Positions 16,841 to 25,592 of a stretch of DNA of 64,000 nucleotides are shown piece after piece. The stretch is from DATILI01 sp035476635. Lineage in GTDB: Bacteria; Pseudomonadota; Gammaproteobacteria; Burkholderiales; Burkholderiaceae_C. The notes beneath the pieces were generated by a model. That model saw only the letters and a program-made list of their open reading frames with translations, was not told the DNA's origin and searched no databases. A program made the position numbers and the translations under genes. Numbering within the stretch: the first letter of the stretch is position 1; each line of letters begins with the position of its first letter. The stretch covers positions 62,001 to 126,000 of the forward strand of contig DATILI010000168.1 of assembly GCA_035476635.1 (NCBI GenBank). Reading direction: 5' to 3'.

Positions 16841-18286
16841 TTAGGTTCCTGCCCGTACGTCCGTGATGCAGCCCGCGATGGCAGCGGCCGCCGCCATCGC
16901 CGGGCTGGCCAGGTGGGTTCGCGCCTGGGGCCCTTGCCGGCCCACGAAGTTGCGGTTGGATGTGGACATGCTTCGCTGCTTCGCGCCGACCGTCTCCCCG
17001 TTAAACGCGAGACACATGGAGCATCCCGGCTCGCGCCATTCGAAGCCTGCTTCGAGGAAAATGCGGTGCAACCCCATGGCCTGCGCGTCGCGCTTCACGG
17101 TTTCTGAACCCGGGACGATCCAGGCCTTCACGGTAGGCGCCACCTTTCGGCCGCGAATGACCTGCGCCGCCTCCTGCAGGTCGGACAGCCGGCCGTTGGT
17201 GCAAGAGCCTATGAACACGACGTCGATCGGTGTTCCCGCGATGCGCTGCCCTGGCTGCAGCCCCATGTAGTCGAGTGCGGCCTGCATGGCCAGCCGGCGC
17301 TTGGCATCCGGCTCGACAGAGGGGTCGGGCACCGTTTCGCCGATGCCGATCACGTCCTGCGGGCTCGTTCCCCAGGTGACCTGCGGCTCGACGTGCGAAA
17401 CATCCAGAATCACTTCACGATCGAATGCGGCACCGTCGTCACTCGGAAGGAGCCGCCAGGCCGCAATGGCCTCGTCCCACGACTTTCCCTTCGGCGCGAA
17501 CGGGCGGCCCGCCAAGTATTCGAAGGTCGCGTCGTCGGGCGCGATCATGCCGCATTTGGCGCCGAGCTCGATGGAGAGATTGCAGACGGTCAGGCGCCCT
17601 TCGATCGGAAGCGCGCGGATCGCCTCGCCGGCGTACTCGACGGCGTATCCGGTTCCTGCCGCCGCGCCGATCGAACCGATCAGATGAAGCGCCATGTCCT
17701 TCGCCGTAACGCCGAATGCCGGGCGGCCGTCGAACCGCACGCGCATCTTCTTCGGCCGCCGCTGCACAAGCGTCTGGGTCGCCAGCACATGCTCCATCTC
17801 GCTGGTGCCAATGCCGAACGCCAGCGCACCCATGGCGCCGTGCGTGCAAGTGTGGCTGTCTGTACAAACAATGGTGGATCCTGGCAGGCTCAAGCCGAGT
17901 TCGGGGCCAATGACATGCACAATACCTTGCTCGGGCTCGCCGAGGTCGAACAAGCGGATGCCCGCACCACGCGTGAGCACGCGGAAATCGCTGAGCAGTT
18001 GCTGCCCGATCGGAATGGTATCGAGCCTGCCGGGCGTCGTCGAAACGCCGTGGTCGGGTGTGGCGATGGTCAGTTCCGGGTTGCGGACCCTGAGACCGCG
18101 CGCCTTCAGCTGGCGCAGTCCCTCGCCGCCCCCGCCGTCGTGGAGCAGGTGCCTGTCGACATGCAAGAGCACGGCGTCCGATCCCCGGTCCGCCACGACA
18201 TGGCTATCCCACACCTTGTCGAACAGCGCCTTGGGTTTTACAGTGGCTAGGGCTCCGCCTGGAACAGAAGAGTTCGGATTTGTCAT
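16841..18286 (-). CDS. leuC: 3-isopropylmalate dehydratase-like large subunit
   Basis: This 481-residue aconitase-superfamily large subunit has the cluster ligands visible as Cys in IGSCTNGRLSDLQ and the C-x-x-C of PGCSMCLAFNGE near the C-terminus. Other family motifs are CTDSHTCTHGAMGALAFGIGTSE and DGVSTTP-like loops. It binds a [4Fe-4S] cluster and forms the hydratase with LeuD. It is slightly longer than typical LeuC (about 470), with a short N-terminal extension. The start at 18286 overlaps the SRPBCC stop (ATGA). The surrounding genes are catabolic, so the natural substrate may be an alkyl- or arylmalate. Confidence 0.87.
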   Translation of the reverse strand: MTNPNSSVPGGALATVKPKALFDKVWDSHVVADRGSDAVLLHVDRHLLHDGGGGEGLRQLKARGLRVRNPELTIATPDHGVSTTPGRLDTIPIGQQLLSDFRVLTRGAGIRLFDLGEPEQGIVHVIGPELGLSLPGSTIVCTDSHTCTHGAMGALAFGIGTSEMEHVLATQTLVQRRPKKMRVRFDGRPAFGVTAKDMALHLIGSIGAAAGTGYAVEYAGEAIRALPIEGRLTVCNLSIELGAKCGMIAPDDATFEYLAGRPFAPKGKSWDEAIAAWRLLPSDDGAAFDREVILDVSHVEPQVTWGTSPQDVIGIGETVPDPSVEPDAKRRLAMQAALDYMGLQPGQRIAGTPIDVVFIGSCTNGRLSDLQEAAQVIRGRKVAPTVKAWIVPGSETVKRDAQAMGLHRIFLEAGFEWREPGCSMCLAFNGETVGAKQRSMSTSNRNFVGRQGPQARTHLASPAMAAAAAIAGCITDVRAGT

Positions 18287-18747
18287 GTGCTCGCCCTGAT
18301 CCTCAGCTGCTCGATCCCCCCGAGCGCGCGCGCGGCAAACCCGGAAATGATCTGAGGCAGCGCCGGGTGCTCCTGCGCGCGTGCCGTGGCGACGCAGTCG
18401 ACGACTGTCACCCCGTCTCGATGGCCCTGCCTGAGTTGGAGAACCACGCGCAGGTCCTGCAGCGGCATGACTCCACCGCCCACGATGCTGTAACCAATCA
18501 GCATGGCCACGGGCTCGAACCGGTCGAAGCGCTCGCAGACCCAGCGGCCGTCCGGGTACGTCAGGGTCCGCCGTGCCCCAATGCCCCGGCCCTCCACGGT
18601 GCACTTGACCTCCGGGATCCAGCGGTCCACCCGTTCGAAGTCGCCGGCGATGTCCCAGGCACGATCGGCGGGCGCGGCGATCTCGTGGGCGATGCGCAGC
18701 AGCAGCATCGTCGGCGCCTGTTCCTGCGTAGGCGCGTCAGGTTTCAT
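18283..18747 (-). CDS. SRPBCC-family (START/Bet v1-like) protein
   Basis: The 154-residue protein has the helix-grip pattern of polyketide_cyc2/SRPBCC proteins: IAHEIAAPADRAWDIAGDFERVDRWIPEV (about 18-46), then GARRTLTYPDGRWVCERFDRFE and a C-terminal helix after HPALPQIISGF. Such proteins bind hydrophobic ligands in a deep cavity, and some catalyse cyclisation or hydrolysis. It overlaps the FMN reductase gene upstream by 11 bp and leuC downstream by 4 bp, so all three are translationally coupled. Its function in the pathway is unknown. Confidence 0.8.
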   Translation of the reverse strand: MKPDAPTQEQAPTMLLLRIAHEIAAPADRAWDIAGDFERVDRWIPEVKCTVEGRGIGARRTLTYPDGRWVCERFDRFEPVAMLIGYSIVGGGVMPLQDLRVVLQLRQGHRDGVTVVDCVATARAQEHPALPQIISGFAARALGGIEQLRIRAST

Positions 18748-19324
18748 GGCGCGGCTCCCGGGCCCCTTTCAAGGCCGTCGCCCACCATTGCAGATCGTCA
18801 AGCATGGCCGCGGCGGCGCTGACGAGGTGCGGAAATTCATCGAAAGCCTTGCCTTGCTGTAGCACGCCGACGTACTCGGGCATGTTGATGTGGACTGCCC
18901 TCGCAAGGGGTACCATCTGCAGCCCCGCCGCCGTGAGGCGCAACTGCTGCACTGCACGCGCGGCCCCGACACCCCCGTAGCCCACGAAAGCCGCCGGCTT
19001 GCGATTGAATTCCTTGTAGGCGTAGTCCAGCGCATTCTTGAGAACGGCCGGCACGCCATGGTTGTACTCCGCCGTGACGAAGATGAAACCGTCGCATGTG
19101 GCCAGTTTAGCGGCCCAGCGCAGCGCCACTTCGTTGTTCGGCGGCGCCGCAGCCGGCGCGGTGACCTCGTCGAAGAACGGCAGCGGGTAATTGCGCAAAT
19201 CGACGATTTCGAAACCGAGGTCCGGGCGTTGCGTGCCGAGGGCATGCAGCCATGTTGCGGGCCGGTCGCCGAAGCGGCCCTGGCGGGTGGAGCCGATGAT
19301 GATTGCGATTTGGGGACGTGTCAT
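18737..19324 (-). CDS. NAD(P)H-dependent FMN reductase family protein
   Basis: This 195-residue flavodoxin-fold protein begins AIIIGSTRQGRFGDRPATWL (about 7-26) and has FVTAEYNHGVPAVLKNALDYAYKEFN (about 81-106), both FMN-binding signatures of the FMN_red/NQOR family. It is the same family as, but clearly diverged from, the protein at 842-1381. It may supply reduced flavin or reduce a quinone formed by the pathway. The start at 19324 lies 10 bp downstream of the acetoacetyl-CoA synthetase remnant's stop. Confidence 0.87.
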   Translation of the reverse strand: MTRPQIAIIIGSTRQGRFGDRPATWLHALGTQRPDLGFEIVDLRNYPLPFFDEVTAPAAAPPNNEVALRWAAKLATCDGFIFVTAEYNHGVPAVLKNALDYAYKEFNRKPAAFVGYGGVGAARAVQQLRLTAAGLQMVPLARAVHINMPEYVGVLQQGKAFDEFPHLVSAAAAMLDDLQWWATALKGAREPRHET

Positions 19325-19334
19325 GGGGGAAACA

Positions 19335-19502
19335 TCAGTGGGGAGTCGATGCGAACTGGACGAACCAGTCGAGGGATTCGGGGTTAGCCATGGCATCGCG
19401 GCTGGCGATGGATGCCGCCGGCGCGCCCATGAGGATTTTTCGCACGGGAACCTCCATCTTTTTGCCCGTGAGCGTGTACGGAATCTGAGGCACTTCGAGC
19501 AT
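19335..19502 (-). pseudogene. C-terminal remnant of acetoacetyl-CoA synthetase
   Basis: A 55-codon frame ending in a stop reads LEVPQIPYTLTGKKMEVPV, then RKILMGAP and DAMANPESLDWFVQFA. This is the characteristic C-terminal tail of acetoacetate-CoA ligase (usually about 650 residues), including the PYTLTGKK motif with the conserved lysine region. Everything N-terminal is missing. The fragment abuts SDR remnants on its 5' side, so a deletion has removed most of one or two genes. No functional product is expected. Confidence 0.8.
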
Positions 19503-19656
19503 GCAGTTTGGAACCGGGAAAGCGCCACGGACTCGAGCGCCGGCTTGACGCTTTCCAGCGCGCCGCCGCCGTCGCACGGAATCACCGCCCCGTGATGCCG
19601 GACGTGCCGCCGAAGACCGGCACATGTTGCCCGCAAAGGTCCAGATCCAGCTGCAT
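19503..19656 (-). pseudogene. Remnants of a short-chain dehydrogenase (N- and C-terminal pieces, middle deleted)
   Basis: An ATG at 19656 overlaps the stop of the upstream dioxygenase gene (TAATG), a normal coupling arrangement, and opens with LDLCGQHVPVFGGTSGI, the start of an SDR nucleotide-binding fold. After about 24 codons it hits a stop. In the adjacent frame the sequence continues GAVIPCDGGGALESVKPALESV, resembling an SDR C-terminus (TGAVIPCDGG). The roughly 200-residue middle, including the catalytic Y-x-x-x-K, is absent. The SDR assignment is reasonable but rests on short pieces. Confidence 0.55.
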
Positions 19657-20828
19657 TACCGGCCCTTCCTCGCGTCCGGCGCGTAACCGATGGACGCCGT
19701 CCAGCTCTTTTCGTAGCCGGCAATATCAGCGGCCGCGGCGTCCTCGTGCACGGAAAGCGGATTGCGCGTATCGATCATCACGAAGGTGCTTTCGAGAGGG
19801 ATCGGCTCCGTCGCGTCCTTCACGGCGAAGGCGCCGGGATGCGGACCGTGCGTGACGCCGGCGGGATGGAAGGTGAGCATGCCCTCCTTGAACGCCGTGA
19901 CCCGGTGCGGGGTCTTGCTTCCCTCGTGCAGGAACATAACTTCATCGAAATCCACGTTGTCGTGGAAAGGGGGTAGCTTGCCAGCTTCGGGGTCGGTCTC
20001 GCCCGGCTTCGGCACAAAGGTGCACACGACGAACCGGTCACTCACGAAGGTGGAGTTGGCGGAGGGAGCCAGGTGGATGCGGTGACTCATCACCGGCCGG
20101 ATGTCCGCAACGTTGAGCCGGATCGGGTAGAGGTCGCCCTTCCACGCCTCGGCGTCGAGGGGGTTGTACGGATACGTGATGCACCCGACCTTGCCGCCGC
20201 GCTTCACATGAATCGCCCACGGTTTATCGCGCTGCTGCGACTTGAACGCTTCGTCGATCGAGGGAACGCCGAACACACCTGGGTCGAAGGGCGCGTAGCG
20301 CCCCAGGTTAGCGGCGTTGTCGGGGCGCGAGAAGCTTCCGCCTGTCGCTTCGATCATCAGCATCTGCGTTGCCTGCGCAGGCTCGAGGCGCCACGAGCAG
20401 CCGCGGGGAATGACGAAGTAATCGCCTTCGCGCAATTCGATGTGGCCGAAATCGCAGTAAATGTCGCCACCGCCGCGATGGACGAAGAGCAGGTCGTCGC
20501 CATCCGCATTGCGCACCAGGTGGTTCATGGGTTGCTGGGTGCGCCAGAACCGGATCCGGGTATCGGCGTTGTGCAGGAGCACCGCGGCTTGCCACGGCGA
20601 TTCGACGGGGTCAGTCAGCCGGTCAACGTCGAAAAGGTGGGGACGAAGTTCCTGATCGATGTCCGAAAAGGCGGTAGGCGGGTTACGGTGATAGAACTCT
20701 ACGGCAGCGCCGGAGAATCCCTCGCGACTCAACTCGCGCTCCCATAACTCCTTAGGGACGGCGACGCCAGCCTGACGCGGGGCTACTCCCTCGACGCGGG
20801 GGACGGCGAAATTCCAGTTGCGTGCCAT
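19656..20828 (-). CDS. Homogentisate 1,2-dioxygenase-like cupin, paralog 1
   Basis: This 390-residue double-cupin protein has the homogentisate dioxygenase layout: YHRNPPTAFSDIDQELRPH near the N-terminus, IRFWRTQQPMNHLVRNADGDDLLFVHRGGGDIYCDFGHIELREGDYFVIPRG (about 100-151), then FHDNVDFDEVMFLHEG and FHPAGVTHGPHPGAF, which supply likely His/Glu/His iron ligands. It would open a hydroquinone-type ring with O2. It is shorter than canonical HmgA (about 430-445). The start at 20828 has AGGAG upstream. It is paralogous to 55825-57003. The acceptor ring may be other than homogentisate. Confidence 0.82.
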   Translation of the reverse strand: MARNWNFAVPRVEGVAPRQAGVAVPKELWERELSREGFSGAAVEFYHRNPPTAFSDIDQELRPHLFDVDRLTDPVESPWQAAVLLHNADTRIRFWRTQQPMNHLVRNADGDDLLFVHRGGGDIYCDFGHIELREGDYFVIPRGCSWRLEPAQATQMLMIEATGGSFSRPDNAANLGRYAPFDPGVFGVPSIDEAFKSQQRDKPWAIHVKRGGKVGCITYPYNPLDAEAWKGDLYPIRLNVADIRPVMSHRIHLAPSANSTFVSDRFVVCTFVPKPGETDPEAGKLPPFHDNVDFDEVMFLHEGSKTPHRVTAFKEGMLTFHPAGVTHGPHPGAFAVKDATEPIPLESTFVMIDTRNPLSVHEDAAAADIAGYEKSWTASIGYAPDARKGR

Positions 20829-20860
20829 TGATTTTTCTCCTTTTCCTTGTGGACCGGCTC

Positions 20861-22150
20861 TTACCGGCGTGCGAGCCCCAACTGGGACTGAATCCATTGC
20901 ACCGCGGCCTCTCCGGCGCGTTGCTTGGGCGAAGCGAGATCCTTCGGCATGCCGGGCGTCGGCGTGAGATAGTGGGTAGACCACTCCACGACGTGCAGCG
21001 TCTTGGACTCAGCGCCCGCAGCCTCCAGCACGGCTTTTGCGTCCCCTTCGGGCGTCGCGATGTCGCCGTCGGGCCAGAGCAGCAGAGTCGGCACGCGGAC
21101 CTCGCGGATGGTTTCCAGCAGCTCCGCTTTCGACGACAGGCCGCTCCATGTGCTCAGCCATGCGCGAGGTGTCAGCACGCGGGCGAGGCCGTGGAGGCCG
21201 AGGTTCGCGCGGATCGGGTGCTCCCCGCCGATGATGCCGATCGGACGCCGGTTCGGCTCGATGGAAAGGTCGAGGTCCGCCGGATTGGCCCAGGTCCTGT
21301 GCACGACCATCAGCCGCGCATACATGGCCCTACGTGCGAGCGGCGAATCGAGCCGCTGCGGGTCTGCGGCCTGCCGCGCCTCATGGTAGTCGGCGAGCAC
21401 GCTCTGCGCCACCTTGTCGAGGTGGCGGCAGCGCTCGATCTGGGCCTTTCGATACGCTGCAAGCCACTGAGGGTCGTACGCGCTTTCCTCCGGCAGGTCA
21501 CGGTAGCCGTTGCGGCGGTCGTACATGTCCAGCGCCGGGTCAGTCGCGACCGGGTCGTGTTCGTCGATAACCGCGGGGTCTAGCCCTCTCAACAGGACGG
21601 TACCCTCACCCAGGTGCAGGGCCAGCGCGACGTACAGATCGAAGGGCGGCATCTCCTCTTGTTCGAAGCCGGTGAGCTCTCCCGCGGGCGAAAGCTTCTG
21701 CCGTTTCGAGGGCTCTTGCGAAGCTTGAGACTGGTAGTACGCCGCAAGCGACGAGCCACCGCTGTTGCCGATCGCGACGATGGTCTCGAATCCCTGAGCA
21801 CGAAGCCATCGCATGCCCGCAGCGTAATCGAGCAGGACTTCCTCGTGCGTCATGTCGATGTCGTTGTTAACGTAGCGGCTCATCTGCCCCCATACCGCGA
21901 TGCCCGAATTCAGCAGCGCGGGCGCGAGATAGGGCCGCGTTTGGTTGGTCCTCGGGTGCATGTACATCGCGCAGAGGCGCGAACCGCCCGCTGGCCGGTG
22001 CAGGACGCCTACGCTCGCCGCGCCGTCGGAGGCCGTGATGCCGATGACCTCTTGCGTGGTCCCGGCCGGCAACTCGTCCCGGGTGAGATAGCTGTTGTGG
22101 AAGTTCGGCAACCGACGTTCAGGGTCGACGAAGAGTCTGTAGCGCGACAT
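20861..22150 (-). CDS. Alpha/beta hydrolase (esterase-like), paralog 2
   Basis: This 429-residue cytoplasmic hydrolase carries the nucleophile elbow AIGNSGGSSLAAYYQSQASQ (about 145-164) and a late LLWPDGDIATPEGDA acid-loop region. It is colinear with paralog 1 at 13520-14794. It is the first gene of the minus-strand group, lying directly left of the shared promoter element at 22199-22254 and divergent from the GntR regulator. It is followed after 32 bp by the dioxygenase-like gene, suggesting hydrolysis either releases or consumes the ring-cleavage substrate or product. Confidence 0.82.
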   Translation of the reverse strand: MSRYRLFVDPERRLPNFHNSYLTRDELPAGTTQEVIGITASDGAASVGVLHRPAGGSRLCAMYMHPRTNQTRPYLAPALLNSGIAVWGQMSRYVNNDIDMTHEEVLLDYAAGMRWLRAQGFETIVAIGNSGGSSLAAYYQSQASQEPSKRQKLSPAGELTGFEQEEMPPFDLYVALALHLGEGTVLLRGLDPAVIDEHDPVATDPALDMYDRRNGYRDLPEESAYDPQWLAAYRKAQIERCRHLDKVAQSVLADYHEARQAADPQRLDSPLARRAMYARLMVVHRTWANPADLDLSIEPNRRPIGIIGGEHPIRANLGLHGLARVLTPRAWLSTWSGLSSKAELLETIREVRVPTLLLWPDGDIATPEGDAKAVLEAAGAESKTLHVVEWSTHYLTPTPGMPKDLASPKQRAGEAAVQWIQSQLGLARR

Positions 22151-22198
22151 GTTTTTCGGCCTTTTCTGGACCGCGCGGGGAGTACTCCGCGCGACGTG

Positions 22199-22254
22199 TT
22201 TGTGAGGCTTCTAATATGTCATGCTTACATAACAATCACATCGGGGTTAACCCG
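22199..22254. promoter_or_regulatory. Shared composite regulatory element, copy 1 (hydrolase/gntR divergent promoter)
   Basis: The 18-mer TATGTCATGCTTACATAA (22215-22232), an inverted TATGT/ACATA repeat with a 7-bp spacer, is followed after 9 bp by CGGGGTTAACCCG (22242-22254). Similar combinations occur at 29812-29867 and 30604-30659. The location, between the hydrolase and the GntR gene, suggests GntR autoregulation. An 8-mer CATAATGT at 22294-22301 recurs in copy 3. Confidence 0.6.
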
Positions 22255-22306
22255 CAAAACTCTAGTTACGATGCCCTCTTCCTTCCTTTGTCACATAATG
22301 TCCTGT

Positions 22307-23128
22307 ATGCAGGATGTCAAAAGAAAACACAAAGCCGCAGTCTCCAGCCCGGCAGCGCGGGCCGAAGACGGCAGGCAAGAGCTGCACCGCAGCTTCGGTG
22401 GGCTTCTTCACCACCAGGTGGCCTCGGTCATTCGCGACGGCATCATGAAGGAACGGTTTCCTGTCGGGCATATGCTGCCGCCGGAGATGGAACTGTGCGA
22501 GCAATTCTCGGTTTCACGGATCACGATCCGGCGTGCGATGCAGACGCTGCTGGAAGACGGCCTGATCCAACGGCGCAGAGGCTTGGGGACTTTCGTCCGA
22601 TCCTCGAAGCCTGTCACCACGATGGCCCTGAAGGCATCGATTCCCAATCACCAGTCGGCGGCCGCAGCACTGGCTGCCCTCACCGAGGTTGAGGTGACCT
22701 CTTTCGGCTTCGTCGCGCCCTCGGAAGAAGTGCAGGCGGCCCTTCGCGTGGGGCCTTCGACGCACGTGCTGCGCGTCGAAAGGATGCGCAGCAACGCGCA
22801 AATCCCGGTCGTGCAAACCGCGGTCTATCTTCCGGAAAGAATCGGGAGGCGCTTTTCGGCCCATGACTTCGCCAGCTGTAGCCTCCAGTCGCTCATGGCG
22901 CGCGAGAAGCAGGCGTACGGCCGCATTGAACTGCACTGCACAGCGATGCTGACCGACCCCGTCACCGCGAAATCGTTTGGCATCCTGATCGGCTCGCCGC
23001 TGATCGGGCTCAAGCGGCTGTCATTCGACAAGACGGGAAAGCCGATCGAATACCTCACCGGCGTCGCTCCGCCGGACCGGTACGACATCCGGGTGTCGTA
23101 CGAAGGTGGAGGCGAACTCAGCCTGTAG
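22307..23128 (+). CDS. GntR-family regulator with UTRA domain (HutC subfamily)
   Basis: The protein has 273 residues. Its winged helix (HHQVASVIRDGIMKERFPVGHMLPPEMELCEQFSVSRITIRRAMQTLLEDGLIQRRRGLGTFV, about 35-97) is followed by a UTRA ligand domain (TSFGFVAPSEEVQAALRVG..VLRVERMR, LIGLKRLSFDKTGKPIEYLTG). Three in-frame ATGs compete: 22271, 22298 and 22307. I chose 22307, and no strong ribosome-binding site decides it. HutC-type proteins bind AT-rich inverted repeats next to their own gene, which fits the element at 22199-22254. Its last 11 bp overlap the end of the convergent RND gene. Confidence 0.88.
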   Translation: MQDVKRKHKAAVSSPAARAEDGRQELHRSFGGLLHHQVASVIRDGIMKERFPVGHMLPPEMELCEQFSVSRITIRRAMQTLLEDGLIQRRRGLGTFVRSSKPVTTMALKASIPNHQSAAAALAALTEVEVTSFGFVAPSEEVQAALRVGPSTHVLRVERMRSNAQIPVVQTAVYLPERIGRRFSAHDFASCSLQSLMAREKQAYGRIELHCTAMLTDPVTAKSFGILIGSPLIGLKRLSFDKTGKPIEYLTGVAPPDRYDIRVSYEGGGELSL

Positions 23129-25571
23129 CGGTGTGCAGACCCCGGGCCACCTGTTTTGCGCGGGGTTGCAGCAGAAAGTGGGAGAGCGCCGGAATCAGGA
23201 TCACCGCTCCCACCATGTTCCACAGGAACATGAATGCCAGCAGAATTCCCATATCGGCCTGGAACTTGATCGGAGAAGCGGCCCAGGTGATCACGCCCGC
23301 TGCGAGCGTGAAGCCGATCAGGACGACGACCCTCCCCGTGAACTTGAGCGCATGCCCGTAGGCTTCGCGTAGGCTCATGCCGGCGCGTTGCATGGCCAGT
23401 TGGACGGACAGCAGATACAGCGCGTAGTCGACGCCGATGCCGACGCCGAGCGCGATGGCGGGCAGCGTGGCGACCTTCACTCCCATTCCGAGGACGACCA
23501 TCAGCGCCTCACACAGGAGCGAGGTTAGGGCCAGGGGCACCACGGCCACGGTCACGGCGCGCCAGCTGCGGAAGGTGATGAAACACAGCACGATCACGGC
23601 GGCATACACCAGGAACAGCATTTCATGCCAGGCCTTTCGCACCACGATGTTCGTGGCCGCCTCGATGCCGGCCGAGCCGGCCGCGAGCAGGAACTGGCGG
23701 TCGCTGGCAGCATGGGCGGACGCGAAGGCTTCGCTCACTTGCACGACGCGGTCGAGCGTTTCGGCGCGGTGGTCGGACAGGTACGCAATCACCGGCATGA
23801 GGGAGCAATCCGTGTTGAACAGCTCCGGGTTGTTCACGCTCGCCTGTTGCGCTGCATAGTTCAGCACGTCCTGGCTTCGTGAGATGGTGAGCCATTTCGG
23901 GCTTCCCTCGTTGCTCCCTGCGGTGATGCGGCGAACCGCATCGGTCAGTGCCACGGTGGCTTGCACGCCAGGAACTTGCTGAAGCTCCCAGGCGAGCCTG
24001 TCCGCCTCGATGAGGGTCCGGTAATGCAGGCATCCCTCCTTCCCCGTCTTCACCATGACGGCGAACGTGTCGCTGGACAGTGAGTAGTGGGCAGTGATAT
24101 AGGTATTCGACTTGTTGTAATCAGAGTCCGGACGCAGCTCGGGGGCGCCGGGGTCAAGATCGCCGATCCGCAGGTTCAGGCTGACGAGATAGGCCAGCAC
24201 CGCGAGCATCGCCGCCACGGCCACCGCCCCTGACGCCCAACGGCGCTCGACGAAGCGGTTCGGCCACGCCCATGCGCGGCCCAGCAGACCCGCAGTTGGC
24301 GCGGCCGTCTCCATGCGCAGCGCGCGCTCGGCGCCTGCCTGGCTGACACCGACATAGGAGAGCAGCACTGGCAGCAAAATGAGGTTCGTGATCACCAGCA
24401 CGGCGACGCCGATGCTCGCAGTGAGCGCGAGGTCGCGGATGACCGGAATGTCGATGGCCATCAGGACCGCGAAGCCCACGGCATCGGCCCCCAGCGCGGT
24501 GATCCCTGCGAGGAACAGCCGCCGGAACGTATTTCGAGCGGCTGCAAGACGGTGCTGGCCGCGACCCACGTCCTGCATGATCCCATTCATCTTCTGGGCA
24601 CCGTGCGACACGCCGATTCCAAACACGAGAAATGGCACGAGGATGGAATACGGGTCCAGCTCGAAATCCAATCCCGCGACCGCGCCCAGTTGCCACAGCA
24701 CCGCGATGAGTGAACAGCCGATCACAAGAATCGTTGAACGGATGCAGCGCGTGTAGCCGTAGATGAAGGCGGCGGCAATGCATGCCGCGAGTCCGAAGTA
24801 CGCCGTGACCTGCACGAGGCCGTTGATGAGATCCCCGACCAGCTTGGCAAATCCGATGACGTGCATGCGCACGGCAGGCGGCTGTCCGGCGGCAGGATGC
24901 TCGTAACGGTTGCGAAGCTTGTCGATGTGGTCGGAGAGGTCGCGGTAGTCCAGCCGCTTAGCGGTGGTGGGATCCTTGTCGAGCAGCGGAACAACCACCA
25001 TGCTGGAGCGAAAATCGGCCCCTACAAGGTTGCCGATCAACCCGGACCGAGCGATGTTGGCCCTTAGCTGTTCCGTGGCTTTTGCGGATCCGTCGAAGTT
25101 GTCCGGCATCACCGGACCGCCGCGGAATCCTTCTTCGGTCACTTCCGACCAGCGCACCCCCGGAGCCCAGAGCGATTTCAGCCAGGCCCGGTCTACGCCC
25201 GGCGTGAGAAAAAGTTCATCGTGCAGGCTTCGCAGCGCCGCCACATAAGCCGGATCGTAGATGTCGCCGCGCGGGTTCTCGACGACGATCCGCAGCGAAC
25301 TCCCCAACCCGCGCAGGTCGGCACTGTTGGCGAGATAATTCTGGATGTAGGGATGGCTGCGGGGAATCATCTTCTCGAAGCTCGCGTTCAGCCTCAGCTT
25401 TTGGCTGGCGATGGCCGCGAACAGCAGCGTGAGCAATGCGCAGATGACGAGGAGCGCCCCGCGGTGATTGAAGACGAGCCGTTCCAGGCGGGAGCCGGAC
25501 CCTGGATCGAACCGTTCAATGGGTTGCTGGAACAGGTCGCCTGCGGCGATCCCGGAGGAACACGTTGACAT
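23118..25571 (-). CDS. RND/MMPL-family membrane transporter
   Basis: The 817-residue protein has the RND two-fold repeat: TM1 (LLVICALLTLLFAAIAS, about 38-54), a large periplasmic loop, a helix bundle with FGIGVSHGAQKMN, a second loop, and a second bundle with LGVGIGVDYALYLLSVQ. It lacks the length of HAE1 drug pumps (about 1,030) and fits the MMPL/hydrophobe-transporter branch. With the three genes upstream (YCF48-like, DUF1329, DUF1302) it forms a recurrent envelope neighbourhood in hydrophobic-compound degraders. It probably moves lipidic or hydrophobic molecules across or out of the inner membrane. The direction is unknown. Confidence 0.85.
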   Translation of the reverse strand: MSTCSSGIAAGDLFQQPIERFDPGSGSRLERLVFNHRGALLVICALLTLLFAAIASQKLRLNASFEKMIPRSHPYIQNYLANSADLRGLGSSLRIVVENPRGDIYDPAYVAALRSLHDELFLTPGVDRAWLKSLWAPGVRWSEVTEEGFRGGPVMPDNFDGSAKATEQLRANIARSGLIGNLVGADFRSSMVVVPLLDKDPTTAKRLDYRDLSDHIDKLRNRYEHPAAGQPPAVRMHVIGFAKLVGDLINGLVQVTAYFGLAACIAAAFIYGYTRCIRSTILVIGCSLIAVLWQLGAVAGLDFELDPYSILVPFLVFGIGVSHGAQKMNGIMQDVGRGQHRLAAARNTFRRLFLAGITALGADAVGFAVLMAIDIPVIRDLALTASIGVAVLVITNLILLPVLLSYVGVSQAGAERALRMETAAPTAGLLGRAWAWPNRFVERRWASGAVAVAAMLAVLAYLVSLNLRIGDLDPGAPELRPDSDYNKSNTYITAHYSLSSDTFAVMVKTGKEGCLHYRTLIEADRLAWELQQVPGVQATVALTDAVRRITAGSNEGSPKWLTISRSQDVLNYAAQQASVNNPELFNTDCSLMPVIAYLSDHRAETLDRVVQVSEAFASAHAASDRQFLLAAGSAGIEAATNIVVRKAWHEMLFLVYAAVIVLCFITFRSWRAVTVAVVPLALTSLLCEALMVVLGMGVKVATLPAIALGVGIGVDYALYLLSVQLAMQRAGMSLREAYGHALKFTGRVVVLIGFTLAAGVITWAASPIKFQADMGILLAFMFLWNMVGAVILIPALSHFLLQPRAKQVARGLHTATG

Positions 25572-25592
25572 TGAATAACCTTTGGCTGCGCT

